Shown one piece after another: positions 22,900-32,658 of a DNA stretch of 64,000 bases. Within the stretch, counting starts at the first letter, position 1; every line of letters starts with the position of its first letter. Source of the stretch: Ostrinia nubilalis (lineage: Eukaryota; Arthropoda; Insecta; Lepidoptera; Crambidae); NCBI RefSeq assembly GCF_963855985.1, contig NC_087104.1, forward strand, positions 10,478,001-10,542,000, written 5' to 3'. The notes beneath the pieces are model-generated. The model saw only the letters and a list, made by a program, of their open reading frames with translations. It did no database searches and was not told where the DNA came from. The translations under genes were made by a program, and so were the position numbers.

Positions 22900-23690
22900 G
22901 ATGATGATAATTGTTATAACTTGTAATAGGTAAAACTCGAGAGTAAAGCTTAACAATTAGCATAGGGGGTCTTAAGGGTTTAAAACTATAATGAGGACAT
23001 TTTCTAATCTACAAGTAGAGATATCTAAATGATAATTTTTGTACTTTATAAATGTAAAATGATCTGCCTGTCACCGTAAAATTCTGAACTTCGTCATATT
23101 ATAATTTAACTCTTTCACGCTGACATAGACATTGTTTGATATAGGTAGTAAATTACGTCAAATCTATGACGTCAATCGTGAGCTGTGTACTGCTTATCAT
23201 GAACTTTCACAGAGAGTCTTAGTTGATTGGTCATACTGAGATCGTGAATATAAAGACTTCTCTAACGTACCTATACTATTCTAATATGTAGTTGTAGGTG
23301 TAATAAGATTACCTGGAAAAGCTACTACAGACATAGATACCCCTAAACACAAGAACATAAACAACAATACACACTGTACCACTTCCCTGATATTGGAACA
23401 GGTTCAGGATAATCCCTGGAGCACCAGCCGCAAGCAAATTGCACTGGGGATGCAGATGTTAATGCCCAATACTGATGCATAGCTGTTATCGCAATGCACC
23501 AGTGATATGGATAGACGATGCCTGCATGTTGGTTGGTATATAGGTGTTTCTGTCATAATTTCTAAGTAGAGTTAGTATTATACAGGTTGTTTTGGATGAA
23601 TACTATGTCGGCGCGGGAATGTACTGGATAAGTAAGTAAAACAAAAATGTGCTCGAAAAAATAGTCACGATTATGAGTCTTATGTAAACA
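22900..23690. other. No recognised gene
   Basis: AT-rich DNA. A more complex block at 23380-23520 (ccctggagcaccagccgcaa) has no partner in the window and no long open frame. Confidence 0.35.
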
Positions 23691-23693
23691 AAA

Positions 23694-23757
23694 TTCCTGT
23701 TATTTGTTACCAAAGGGGTCACTTAAAAATTAGGGATTGATGGTGAAAACGGGCATT
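23694..23757. mobile_element. Half copy of MITE family B
   Basis: The segment attagggattgatggtgaaa, ending acgggcat, matches the right half of the complete copy at 25912-26033. The left half is missing. Confidence 0.6.
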
Positions 23758-23792
23758 AGGCCGTTTTCTGACACGCTCGGCATACGCGGTAC

Positions 23793-23918
23793 CGAAAGTT
23801 TACCGAGCGCCTATTTTTCAATAGAGCGTTCCTGATTGGCGCGGCATGTGCGGCAGCGGCGCGGCACAGACTCAATCAGGAACGCTCCATAGAAATATAG
23901 GCGCTCGGTAAGCTTTCG
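23793..23918. mobile_element. GC-rich inverted-repeat element
   Basis: Arms cgaaagtttaccgagcgcct and aatagagcgttcctgattg are mirrored at 23870-23918 by caatcaggaacgctccatag and ggcgctcggtaagctttcg. The loop is the GC-rich cggcatgtgcggcagcggcg. Arms are about 45 bp each. It is probably a palindromic MITE. Confidence 0.75.
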
Positions 23919-24479
23919 TTTGTCGTACTCATTTGTCGTCTAAAATCATCGATAAGATTGTATCACGGTGCGCATCTTTGCCCGTCTGGCCTAAGCATGA
24001 ATCTCTCTCGTAATCGTGTAGCGGCGCTGTTTTGTTTTTTATAAAAAAGCGATTACTACGAGCATAGTTACCATAACGAGTTTATGTAAGTTAATGAACA
24101 GAAACTCTTACCTTCCCCAATTTGTTTTCAGAATTTACGTGCACTCAATATCCGTGTAATAATTAATTAATCTCACAAAATCCAGCATGGCCGCTGCATC
24201 GCTCAAATTAAAACAGGAAACTTGAGCTCGACGAAATTGTCTTACAGGAAAATTTCCACGGAATTTCCTATTCTAAGACAAAAGGCATTCCGAGTTTTCG
24301 ATAAGACCCTTGAAGAAACGAGACAGCGGATATTAAAAGTCTTCCTCATTCTACATCCATGTTGAAGCGGAATAAAAAGTGTGAAATATTAAATTTCAGA
24401 ATAGAACTCGTACTCGTGTGTAATTTAATAACGTTTTAACATAATAATATTAAGAAAGTCTAGATGATATCCTAGAAAG

Positions 24480-24725
24480 CTTACAGACGAGCGACAGTAC
24501 ATCGGCGACAGTCGCCGATAAATCGCTGACGACAGATATTCAAATTAGACGACCGTCGCCGACGCATCGCGAATACCTACTACAGTCGCTGATGCATCGC
24601 GACTCTTGAAGACATTAACGTATAGTCAAGTGTCAACATGTCATGACAGCGAAAGGTGCGAGTCGCCAACAGTCGCCTGCAGTTGCTGACCATCGCCTAC
24701 CACTACCGCAAGCCGTTGCCGTCAT
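24480..24725. repeat. GTCGC-rich degenerate repeat block
   Basis: The pentamer gtcgc or its complement appears more than a dozen times, often as near-palindromes (cggcgacagtcgccg at about 24501-24515; cagtcgctgatgcatcgcga at about 24584-24603). It reads like a degenerate tandem array of 22-28 bp units. It is non-coding. Confidence 0.5.
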
Positions 24726-24991
24726 AATGTTGTTCGTTTCAAGTTCGCTTAAAGTGGAGTGCTTATGAAGTTTTTAATTTAGGTTCACTAAACACGAGAT
24801 TGTGGCTCAGTGGTAGCAGAACTTTGACAATGATTATTAACAAAGTTGGCAAGCCACATGAACTGCGAATGGGACCATTCTGGACCCAATCAGTTTTATC
24901 ATATCCATAATATTGTTCACATTATGTTTCAAAGCCTGTGCTTTCAGAATAGCAGTAGCTAAAGTTTCCATTCCATTTCCATATACCTTTA

Positions 24992-25140
24992 GGCGGTTAT
25001 CACACTGCGCCGCGCTCCGCCGCGGAGCGCGGGACGACAGACTTAATCATTGTATGCAAGTACCTCAGTTTGTATAGAAAACACGCACGGCACTTCACAC
25101 TGACAACGCGTCTGCGCGCGTGATTTTTTATATGAAATCA
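24992..25140. mobile_element. Truncated copy of the TAA-flanked MITE
   Basis: It starts ggcggttatcacactgcgcc and keeps cgacagacttaatcattgta, aagtacctcagtttgtatag and tgacaacgcgtctgcgcgcg, in the same order as 11669-11858. The right terminal repeat is lost near 25140. Confidence 0.8.
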
Positions 25141-25199
25141 CGCCAAGCTGCAGAATCTACAGCTGGCCAGTGTTTTCTACAGTGTAGATCCTGGATATA

Positions 25200-25900
25200 C
25201 AGAAGTTGCAGTGATGGGAATGATGGAATAAGTAGGTACCTAAGTTAATTCCGCCATTTAAGATTAGTCGTATGTTGATTTATTGTTTCAATTAAATCAG
25301 AAAACCTACCTATTTATGGAAAGATGTGGTAGATGACAGCATGTTTCCCTTATTGTCTTTGTATGACGTCCATTGTTATAAATGTTTCTTTATTCCTGTC
25401 TTTCTACTTATCTTTCGTTATGCTATATTGTCCACAAGTTCCTCATCGGAACTCCTAACAATAGATTTTCTATTATTTATTTTCTCGGGAGTCGAAGTCT
25501 TAATTGGCTCAGAAGAAAGAAAAAGAAAATGCGCTTATTTGTTTTCAAAATTGTCCCATGACTTATGTATCACTAATTTCGTGTTTTTCTTGTTACAGGT
25601 AATTATTTGAAAGTGAACGTGCAGTTATGTTTAACCAATCGAAGGTAAAGGTAACTTGTATACATTTGTCTGTAAGTAAGTCTTATAATGCGACTCGTCT
25701 TCTACTATCCAGTATACGTTTTGTATTAGTTATTTTATGTTGCCAAAACTACTGAAAATAAGGATGTGTAATAGTCGTAGACCGTAGAGAAAGAACAAAG
25801 CACAAGCTAAATTAGACTATTTGTATTTTAGGGAACGCAGTCAAACCCACCCATGATGTGTCATCTATAATATAGATCTGTTTGTGTCATAAATAAATAA
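25200..25900. other. No recognised gene
   Basis: A 94-codon open frame at 25326-25610 has hydrophobic stretches but no recognisable family motif, and it lies in AT-rich DNA. It is not called. Confidence 0.3.
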
Positions 25901-25911
25901 TAATTAGTCTA

Positions 25912-26033
25912 GTTCACCATGTTTCACCATCAATCGCTAATTTATAAGTGACCCATATAAAAGCAAAATTCTGTTATGTGTTACCATAGGGGTACCACCT
26001 AAAAAATTAGGGATTGATGGTGAAAACGGGCAT
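25912..26033. mobile_element. MITE family B, complete
   Basis: Left arm ccatgtttcaccatcaatcg, then ctaatttataagtgacc, is mirrored by ggtaccacctaaaaaattag and ggattgatggtgaaaacggg. Length is about 120 bp. A half copy lies at 23694-23757. Confidence 0.75.
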
Positions 26034-26608
26034 CAAAACATGTTCAACCAAATTGATATCTAAAAATTCGAGTGAGTGTTCTAAAAAGGAACATCCTACT
26101 TAATGCAGAGTCTGTTTCGACGCAAATAAAACGAGGAAATTGGGGATAAAAAAGTCAACCGGTATTAGTCCTCCGATTATCCCTGAGAATTCATTTCCCG
26201 TTTGCATAATTTTGCTAAGGGATCTTAACAATGTGCTATGTTTTCATGGCATCTCCTGAACTCTTGTGATCATGTAATAACGATCCATTTTATTGTTCTT
26301 ACATAGACCTTTTTTGCAAGTACTCGTATGTACCTAATTGTAAGGTTAACATAAAAAAATAACACTTGTAGGTAAGTAGATAAGACAGTAAAACAAGTTC
26401 TTTGCTCCCAGTCACTAACATACCCAATTACTAAGTAATTGGAAACTGGAGATAACATTTTGTTATTGACCTAAATTTTCTACCTGATGTGGGTAAGTTT
26501 GAATCCCTCACTGAAAAATTCAATTACTATTCTACTAACCAGTAGCATGTGTGCATTTATTTTTGAGAAAATCATCGTAAATAATGCAATGCCATAAGAA
26601 GTAGACTA

Positions 26609-26877
26609 ACTCTATTTCCAGAGTAAATACAAATGAGTAGGTCATCTTCATAGAAACGCCGAGCGCGGTTTGGATGTGAGCGCGCCAATACGTATGCGGC
26701 GCGCACGCACACACTGACAAAATTTAGCGTTGATTAGCGGCGATTTGCCCCGAATTTTGTCAGTGTGTGCGTGCGTGCCGCATACGTATTGGCGCCCGCT
26801 CACATACAAACCGCGCTCGATGCTTTTCTATGAAGATGACCAACTCATTTGTATTTCTATTTACTCTGCTATTTCTA
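26609..26877. mobile_element. Long palindromic MITE, about 265 bp
   Basis: Arms of about 120 bp include gagtaaatacaaatgagtag, tcatcttcatagaaa, gagcgcggttt, caatacgtatgcggc and gcacgcacacactgacaaaa on the left, all mirrored on the right up to about 26877. The central 15-20 bp hold ttagcggcgatttg. Arms differ by small indels and substitutions. Open frames across it reflect GC content only. Confidence 0.85.
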
Positions 26878-27301
26878 ACAAATTGCAATAATCTTATATC
26901 CGCTACACTCTTATTTCATCAATCAATAATGTAGTCGAGGTTCTATCAAGAAAATGTTCAAGGATGTATAACTTCTCAATTCCAGTTTAAAATACTTTCC
27001 CGGAAATTTCCGGGGAATATTTTGCAGCCCGCCTTCCATACGAAGCGTCAAGGAAAACATATTTCAGAGAAAATCCATTTTGGGAACGCAAGTGAGAGAT
27101 ATTGAACCATTCATTCTCAAGTTGATAATCCTGAGTTCGATTCTCAGTAGCAGCAGAAATGTTATGAAAAAAATCTTCTTCACAAAACAAACACTTCACC
27201 GAACTGGGGACATGGACTGTTAAAAATAAATTGATTAGTTCTTTACATTGCCAGACGTTCATAAGCCAAAAGGAAACTTCGTTAAGATATTTCATAACTA
27301 A

Positions 27302-27465
27302 CTAGCGACCCGCCCCGGCTTCGCATGGTTTATATGTATTAAACATAATGAACCTTCCTCTTGACTTACTTTAATATCTATTGCTGAAAACTGCATTACA
27401 ATCCGTTGAGTAGTTTAAAAGATGGATGCGTACAGACAGCGTGGACGACTTTGTTTTACTATGTA
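27302..27465 (-). mobile_element. Helitron-like element, second family
   Basis: On the minus strand it ends CTAG at 27302-27305. The plus strand reads ctagcgacccgccccggctt, then aaccttcctcttgact, ctgcattacaatccgttgag and gactttgttttactatgta. A fragment of the same family, opposite strand, is at 46155-46258. Confidence 0.7.
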
Positions 27466-27854
27466 AAGTTATTGAAAACCAAATGTAAATAACTGAATCT
27501 GCTTGGACATGACTGTATTCAGGTTGCAAAAACATATTTCGATTTATTAGCATAAAAGCCATTCGATTTACACAAGAGCTTTTATATCAAGTCCGTGCAG
27601 TTCACAATAGCTCAGGGATGACAAAATGTTATTGGCCTGTTCATGTTTCCGCTAGTGTTGTAATCAGTGATGTATCGATAAATCGGCACGTGAAAATCTT
27701 AATTTTTTCTCCCGATTTTTTTTCATTAGATATCTGGAACACAATGCTTTTTAATAATATTAATTAGGTAGTTATGATAAATACGCAATGATTAACTAAG
27801 TATGTAGAGGAATGATGTGCACTGAATGTAACTCTTCATTAAATATACGAGATA

Positions 27855-27905
27855 GAAGTTTTATTACGGTCGCCTAATTCAAATCGTTTATGTTTACGAG
27901 TATTG
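27855..27905. repeat. 51-bp flank F, copy 1 (duplicated upstream of two LTRs)
   Basis: This segment (gaagttttattacggtcgcc to gtttacgagtattg) is identical by eye to 28447-28497. Both copies end TATTG and both sit directly before an LTR, so flank plus LTR has been duplicated as a unit. Confidence 0.9.
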
Positions 27906-28418
27906 TGTACGAGCACGATCGTACATCCTGCTGCACCGTCAGCATTGACCGCCGGGCGACCCATGAACCCTCAGCGTGCACCGTCGGCACTCTACACCGA
28001 CGGCACACTAGCAAATACGTTTCATTGTGTACAGTAAATAACTTATGTATAAATAGCAATAGTTAATACCAATAAACCAGTTATCAACCGTCTGTCGTTG
28101 TGTCTCATTTCCCCCCGCTGCGGCCAAGACACCCTTAGCCGTCGCTATGATCAGTCCGGTGAGTCTGCCGGGCTGGCAGCGGGTCCCCGCCGCCTACCTG
28201 CCGTCCTAACGCTGCTGCCCTGGGCGACCTGGGCACAGCTTCCTTCCTATCACACCTTATTATGTCTAAGTATCTATTGTTAGGCAGGGCTAGGGCTCTA
28301 GGGACTTAGTGTCTTAGGGAATAGGGACTCTAGGCTCACTAGGGAGTTAGTTCCCTTCCTGACCGCATATCCCGGGCACGGGAGCGGTGCCTTACAACCA
28401 CTGCCTCCCGCCCGTACA
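27906..28418 (+). mobile_element. Extra LTR copy (LTR1), diverged
   Basis: It starts TGTACGAGCACGATCGTACA and ends cccgcccgtaca, the same limits as the two LTRs at 28498 and 30728. It differs from them by roughly 18 changes in about 514 bp (about 3-4 percent by eye). It keeps the TATA box (tataaata at 28048). It is not followed by TATTG, so it is not a simple solo LTR with a matching target duplication. Confidence 0.85.
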
Positions 28419-28446
28419 TATGTACGAGCCCGTACATATGTACGAT
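28419..28446. repeat. LTR-terminus patchwork between tandem LTR units
   Basis: Reads ta, TGTACGAG, CCCGTACA, ta, TGTACGA, t. The 16-mer in the middle is the first 8 bases of the LTR joined to its last 8 bases, as if a whole LTR had been deleted down to its tips. A further LTR start (TGTACGA) follows. Confidence 0.7.
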
Positions 28447-28497
28447 GAAGTTTTATTACGGTCGCCTAATTCAAATCGTTTATGTTTACGAGTATTG

Positions 28498-29011
28498 TGT
28501 ACGAGCACGATCGTACATCCTGCTGCACCGTCAGCATCGACCGCCGGGCGACCCATGAACCCTCAGCGTGCACCGTCGGCACTCTACACCGACGGCACAC
28601 TAGCAAATACGTTTCAATGTGTACAAACAATAACTTTTGTATAAATAGCAATAGTTAATACCAATAAATCATATATCAACCGTCCGTCGTTGTGTCTCAT
28701 TTCCCCCCGCTGCGGCCAAGACACCCTTAGCCGTCGCTATGATCAGTCCTGTGAGTCTGCCGGGCTGGCAGCGGGTCCCCGCCGCCTACCTGCCGTCCTA
28801 ACGCTGCTACCCTGGGCGACTTGGGCACAGCTTCCTTCCTATCAAACCCTTATTATGTCTAAGTATTTATTGTTAGGCAGGGCTAGGGCTCTAGGGACTT
28901 AGTGTCTTAGGGAATAGGGACTCTAGGCTCACTAGGGAGTTAGTTCCCTTCCTGACCGCTTATCCCGGGCACGGGAGCGGTGCTTTACAACCACTGCCTC
29001 CCGCCCGTACA
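28498..29011 (+). repeat. 5' LTR
   Basis: Contains a TATA box (tataaata, 28640-28647) and AATAAA at 28663-28668. Terminal sequence TGTACGA, gcacga, TCGTACA is a 7-bp stem hairpin, and ccgtcgg, cactctaca, ccgacgg forms another. The 3' end folds around the loop ccttacaac. Confidence 0.9.
28640..28647 (+). promoter_or_regulatory. TATA box in 5' LTR
   Basis: TATAAATA in the expected sense orientation, about 140 bp into the LTR. It is preserved at the same place in LTR1 (28048) and in the 3' LTR. It supports plus-strand transcription of the element. The start site itself cannot be fixed from sequence. Confidence 0.6.
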
Positions 29012-29372
29012 TCTTCGAGCCGGATAGTTCATCAGCGACCACCAGACCCTACAGTCGGTCTTTCATCCTTAAACCATTTCAGCATCGGGATGGAGTGCCT
29101 TACAACCACTCCATATTTTCTCGATTGCTTAAACTCTTCGACCATTTACCATTATTGATATTCAACATTAACTAAACAATGACCTTATTTTGGTCTTCCA
29201 ATACCTAACCAATTCGAAATTAATTTATTTCACTACCATTATTTGTTACGTAATGTAAACATCATTCATAATAACTTTTAGCGAGCAATGTAGCAAAACT
29301 GACCAACTCGTGAATTAACATTTTTACCGAGCGCGGTCTTAACATCATCATTATCATTATTTATTACCAAAT

Positions 29373-29788
29373 GGTAGCAAACCAAGATGCTATCAATTTT
29401 ACCATTATGTTATGTAGCGAACCAGTCTACATAATTTATCTACCATTACCAAATACGGTAGCAAACCAAGAAGCTATCGACTCTACCATTATCAAGTTAT
29501 ACGGCGAACCAGACTGCATAACTAATTAACCATTACCATTTAAGTTAGCGACCAAGAAGCTAACAACTTTACCATTATCAAGTTATGTAGCGTACCAGTC
29601 TACATAACCTACGACCATTACCAAACCAGTAGCAATCAAGACGCTACAAACCAAGAAATAAGATCGACCAGGTAGCAACCAGAAGCTACAGATCTTAAAA
29701 CGACCATTTTTACAAAGTTGTAGTAAGCAAGAGGCTACAACTAACCATTATTTTATTTATTTATCACTGTGGCTTGTGCATTGCCACA
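29373..29788 (+). repeat. Array of about ten short hairpins in LTR-element leader
   Basis: Two alternating hairpin types recur with a period of about 83-87 bp. Type A: stem gtagc/gctac-like with loop aaaccaagaa (29373-29394, 29456-29479, 29544-29564, 29629-29647, 29672-29689). Type B: stem ttatgtag/ctacataa-like with loop cgaaccagt (29410-29434, 29495-29523, 29582-29608). Later ones are gttgtag/ctacaac (29717-29741) and tgtggc/gccaca (29768-29788). Stems vary while often keeping pairing (gtagc/gctac against gttagc/gctaac). It is non-coding. Confidence 0.75.
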
Positions 29789-30321
29789 AAATGTTCACTT
29801 TTCACATTACCATACTTTGCTACATTGCGAGCGCATTACTACCATTCAGCGATTTTCGCATAGTTTCACCTTTCTGCAACTAAGCATTTCGCAGTCCATT
29901 GACTTTATACCAAGTAAAATAACATAACATATTATTTTGTATTACGTTTCCAAGTAAATATTAACATTAGACAGTGTAGGTTACCAATATTAGGCGGGGG
30001 AAATTATACAACCATAACTACCAATACTGTTGTCCTTCACTACCATCCTAATTCCTAGTTTTCCTACCAACGACAACTACCATTATCAACGACAAGTACC
30101 ATCATCTACCACCAAGTTGAGCAACTACCACCATCATCAGAACATCACCAACCTGACAGCAGCGGATCAGTTACCGGCCTCCCGGAAGTGGGTCTCACCG
30201 GTAACCGAGAAGTCGCAGATGCTGTGCAGCGCAACATAAGCCAAGAGGGCACCAATCAAGAGGATAACAGCTATACAACAGCCAGGAGACAAGCAGCCTG
30301 GATTAATCGACCAACCACCAC

Positions 30322-30505
30322 ACCAGCGCCAAGCCCACCATCAGCCTGACCATACCAGCCTGGCCACACCAGCGCCAGGCCCACCATCAGCCTGACCATA
30401 CCAGCCTGGCCACACCAGCGCCAGGCCCAGCATCAGCCTGACCATACCAGCCTGGCCACACCAGCGCCAGGCCCACCATCAGCCTAGGCAACACCAATGC
30501 CAGGC
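30322..30505 (+). repeat. 46-bp minisatellite, four copies
   Basis: Units start accagcgccaggcccaccat at 30322, 30368, 30414 and 30460. The first three are almost identical; the fourth diverges after tcagcct. It lies inside the LTR element. Degenerate continuations (accagcgccaagcccgcgag) extend to about 30580. Confidence 0.95.
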
Positions 30506-30727
30506 CTCACCAGCGCCAAGCCCGCGAGCATCCTGGCATCACCAGGAGCCAGGCCCGCGAGCTGCCTGGTCAATCAACCAGCCAGGTGGACACCAAGTGG
30601 ACAGCCAACCAGAGGTCCACCACCTGGGTCATCAACCACTTATGGAGTCACCGGTCTTCGGTCATCGGGCAGCAGGGCAGCCACGTGCCGCATCCTCCGC
30701 GGCTTCTTCTTCTGCGAGGTGCCAATA

Positions 30728-31241
30728 TGTACGAGCACGATCGTACATCCTGCTGCACCGTCAGCATCGACCGCCGGGCGACCCATGAACCCTCAGCGTG
30801 CACCGTCGGCACTCTACACCGACGGCACACTAGCAAATACGTTTCAATGTGTACAAACAATAACTTTTGTATAAATAGCAATAGTTAATACCAATAAATC
30901 AGATATCAACCGTCCGTCGTTGTGTCTCATTTCCCCCCGCTGCGGCCAAGACACCCTTAGCCGTCGCTATGATCAGTCCTGTGAGTCTGCCGGGCTGGCA
31001 GCGGGTCCCCGCCGCCTACCTGCCGTCCTAACGCTGCTACCCTGGGCGACTTGGGCACAGCTTCCTTCCTATCAAACCCTTATTATGTCTAAGTATTTAT
31101 TGTTAGGCAGGGCTAGGGCTCTAGGGACTTAGTGTCTTAGGGAATAGGGACTCTAGGCTCACTAGGGAGTTAGTTCCCTTCCTGACCGCATATCCCGGGC
31201 ACGGGAGCGGTGCCTTACAACCACTGCCTCCCGCCCGTACA
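30728..31241 (+). repeat. 3' LTR
   Basis: 514 bp, near-identical to the 5' LTR; the noted differences are at about 30902 (g for t) and two positions near 31190 and 31213. It is followed directly by the target duplication TATTG. Confidence 0.9.
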
Positions 31242-31281
31242 TATTGCATTGTTCAGAAACCATTATTTCGGCACTGTATTG

Positions 31282-31351
31282 TCTAATTTGAATCGTAGCA
31301 GCTTCGCAATAAGACTTTTTATATGATGAAGCTGGTACGAATCAAATTAGA
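31282..31351 (+). ncRNA. Candidate microRNA-like hairpin (unconfirmed)
   Basis: Two 24-base arms (31282-31305 and 31328-31351) pair with only two mismatches around a 22-base loop. Length and internal mismatches resemble an animal microRNA precursor. I do not recognise a known mature sequence. It lies just outside the LTR element, and no second copy was seen in the window, so a MITE origin is less obvious but not excluded. Either strand could be the sense strand. Confidence 0.3.
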
Positions 31352-31732
31352 AATATCGATATCATTAATGTTTATCGATCTTCGAGTTATGAATACTTAT
31401 CTCAGCTCTAGTTTCGGTGTGAACTCGAAATAACTTCCACAAATTCACATTGCCCGTTGTATTTCCAAAATGAGTGTTGTTATGGAAATGTGTAATTTAA
31501 TTATGCTTTAGCTGAAATTGGCTTTAATACTGTTGTGATCAATGCGGTGTACGGTGAATTGAGCTGATTATTGCCTAAAGTATTATAACTTTGACCATTT
31601 AATGACCGCACTGATAAATTATACGTTATTTTTAATAATTAAACATCATCAAGAATCGAGCTTATTGGAATATTTTGGAGAGCTCATTGTTCAACAATGT
31701 ATTGAGAATTTTCACGATAAATTATTACTTAC

Positions 31733-31785
31733 GTTCGTTCGTTCGTTTCAGCCGATAGACGTCCATTGCTGGACAAAGGCCTTAA
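31733..31785 (-). mobile_element. RTE tail fragment with (CGAA)n
   Basis: Plus strand reads cgttcgttcgttcgtttcag, then gacgtccattgctggacaaa, the reverse complement of an RTE 3' end and its CGAA tail. Only about 50 bp remain. Confidence 0.75.
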
Positions 31786-31899
31786 TACTTACGACTAAAG
31801 GAAAAATATCTGAAGCTTTATTTTGCTGCGTAGTCCTTCATTATTTAATTTAGATTTTTGCATCAGACAACAGGACATCAGCACACTATGGCATCTTTT

Positions 31900-32014
31900 G
31901 GAAGGCATCACCTTACAGCCAATTGGGGCGGCGCGCCGCAGTAAAGAAAAATGTTGCAATAACGAGAAATATCAAACTGTTTTCACGCGTACAAAGTCGC
32001 GGGCACAGCTAGTT
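31900..32014 (+). mobile_element. Helitron-like 3' end
   Basis: Contains agtaaagaaaaatgttgcaa, then ttttcacgcgtacaaagtcg, ending cgggcacagCTAG before T. The copy at 57170-57284 shares this order. Confidence 0.65.
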
Positions 32015-32658
32015 TTGTTATTTATAAGTCTGATGTGTTGTGGACTGTAAAAATATCTTTCAGGCAAAGTAGGTACTTGAGTATATCTTAACATTCAAAG
32101 TACCGTACCGTTCTACTAAGGAAATGTGTAAACATATTTTTCCGTCTACTGTGGCAATTTATAAACATTACATATTATTATTATAGTGGCGACGAAATAT
32201 CATCTTGTATGAAAGAATACATTTTCTGTTTATTTACTACATTCGTCAGAAGTGAAAATATGATATTTTGCTTTAATTGCTCTAAAAGGTTTTCTATTTC
32301 TAAAATAACTATTACAAGGTTATGTAACATGAATACCGTTATAATGATTTTGCATCTTCTCATTAAAATTGAGATAGCTTACATACACTAAAGGTTTGAC
32401 GTTAATTAAAACTCATTAATTTTACTGCATTAAAGGGGGTGAATGGGGCTCGGCGCAAAAACTCAGTGAAAACTTTAAAAACTGGAAGTAGCACACGAAA
32501 ATTGCGATGTGGGAAATCGCCTAGTTTAAAAATTGGGTCGGGTGCATACAGTGTGGGTGGAATTACGTATGGTCTCTCTAAAATGTCAACAACACACAAA
32601 ATGTCAGATGTAACTTGATGTTATTTAAAATAGTTTTTTTGACGAGTAGGTAGGTATA

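Larger units (their letters stand above)
28498..31241 (+). mobile_element. Young non-autonomous LTR retrotransposon (LARD-like)
   Basis: Two LTRs of 514 bp (28498-29011 and 30728-31241) differ at only about 3 positions by eye. The element is flanked by a perfect 5-bp duplication TATTG (28493-28497 and 31242-31246). LTRs begin TGTA and end TACA. The 1716-bp internal region has no gag, protease, reverse transcriptase or integrase, so mobilisation must come from a partner element. It carries a hairpin array at 29373-29788 and a 46-bp minisatellite at 30322-30505. A classical tRNA primer site starting TGG is not seen after the 5' LTR, and no clear polypurine tract precedes the 3' LTR. Superfamily is unassigned; 5-bp duplications fit several. 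Confidence 0.9.

Noticed and set aside
30497..30874. 125-codon frame in the LTR element that could be read as a small gag-like gene
   Set aside because: It runs from the minisatellite into the 3' LTR, is proline- and alanine-rich from GC composition, and has no zinc knuckle or gag motif.
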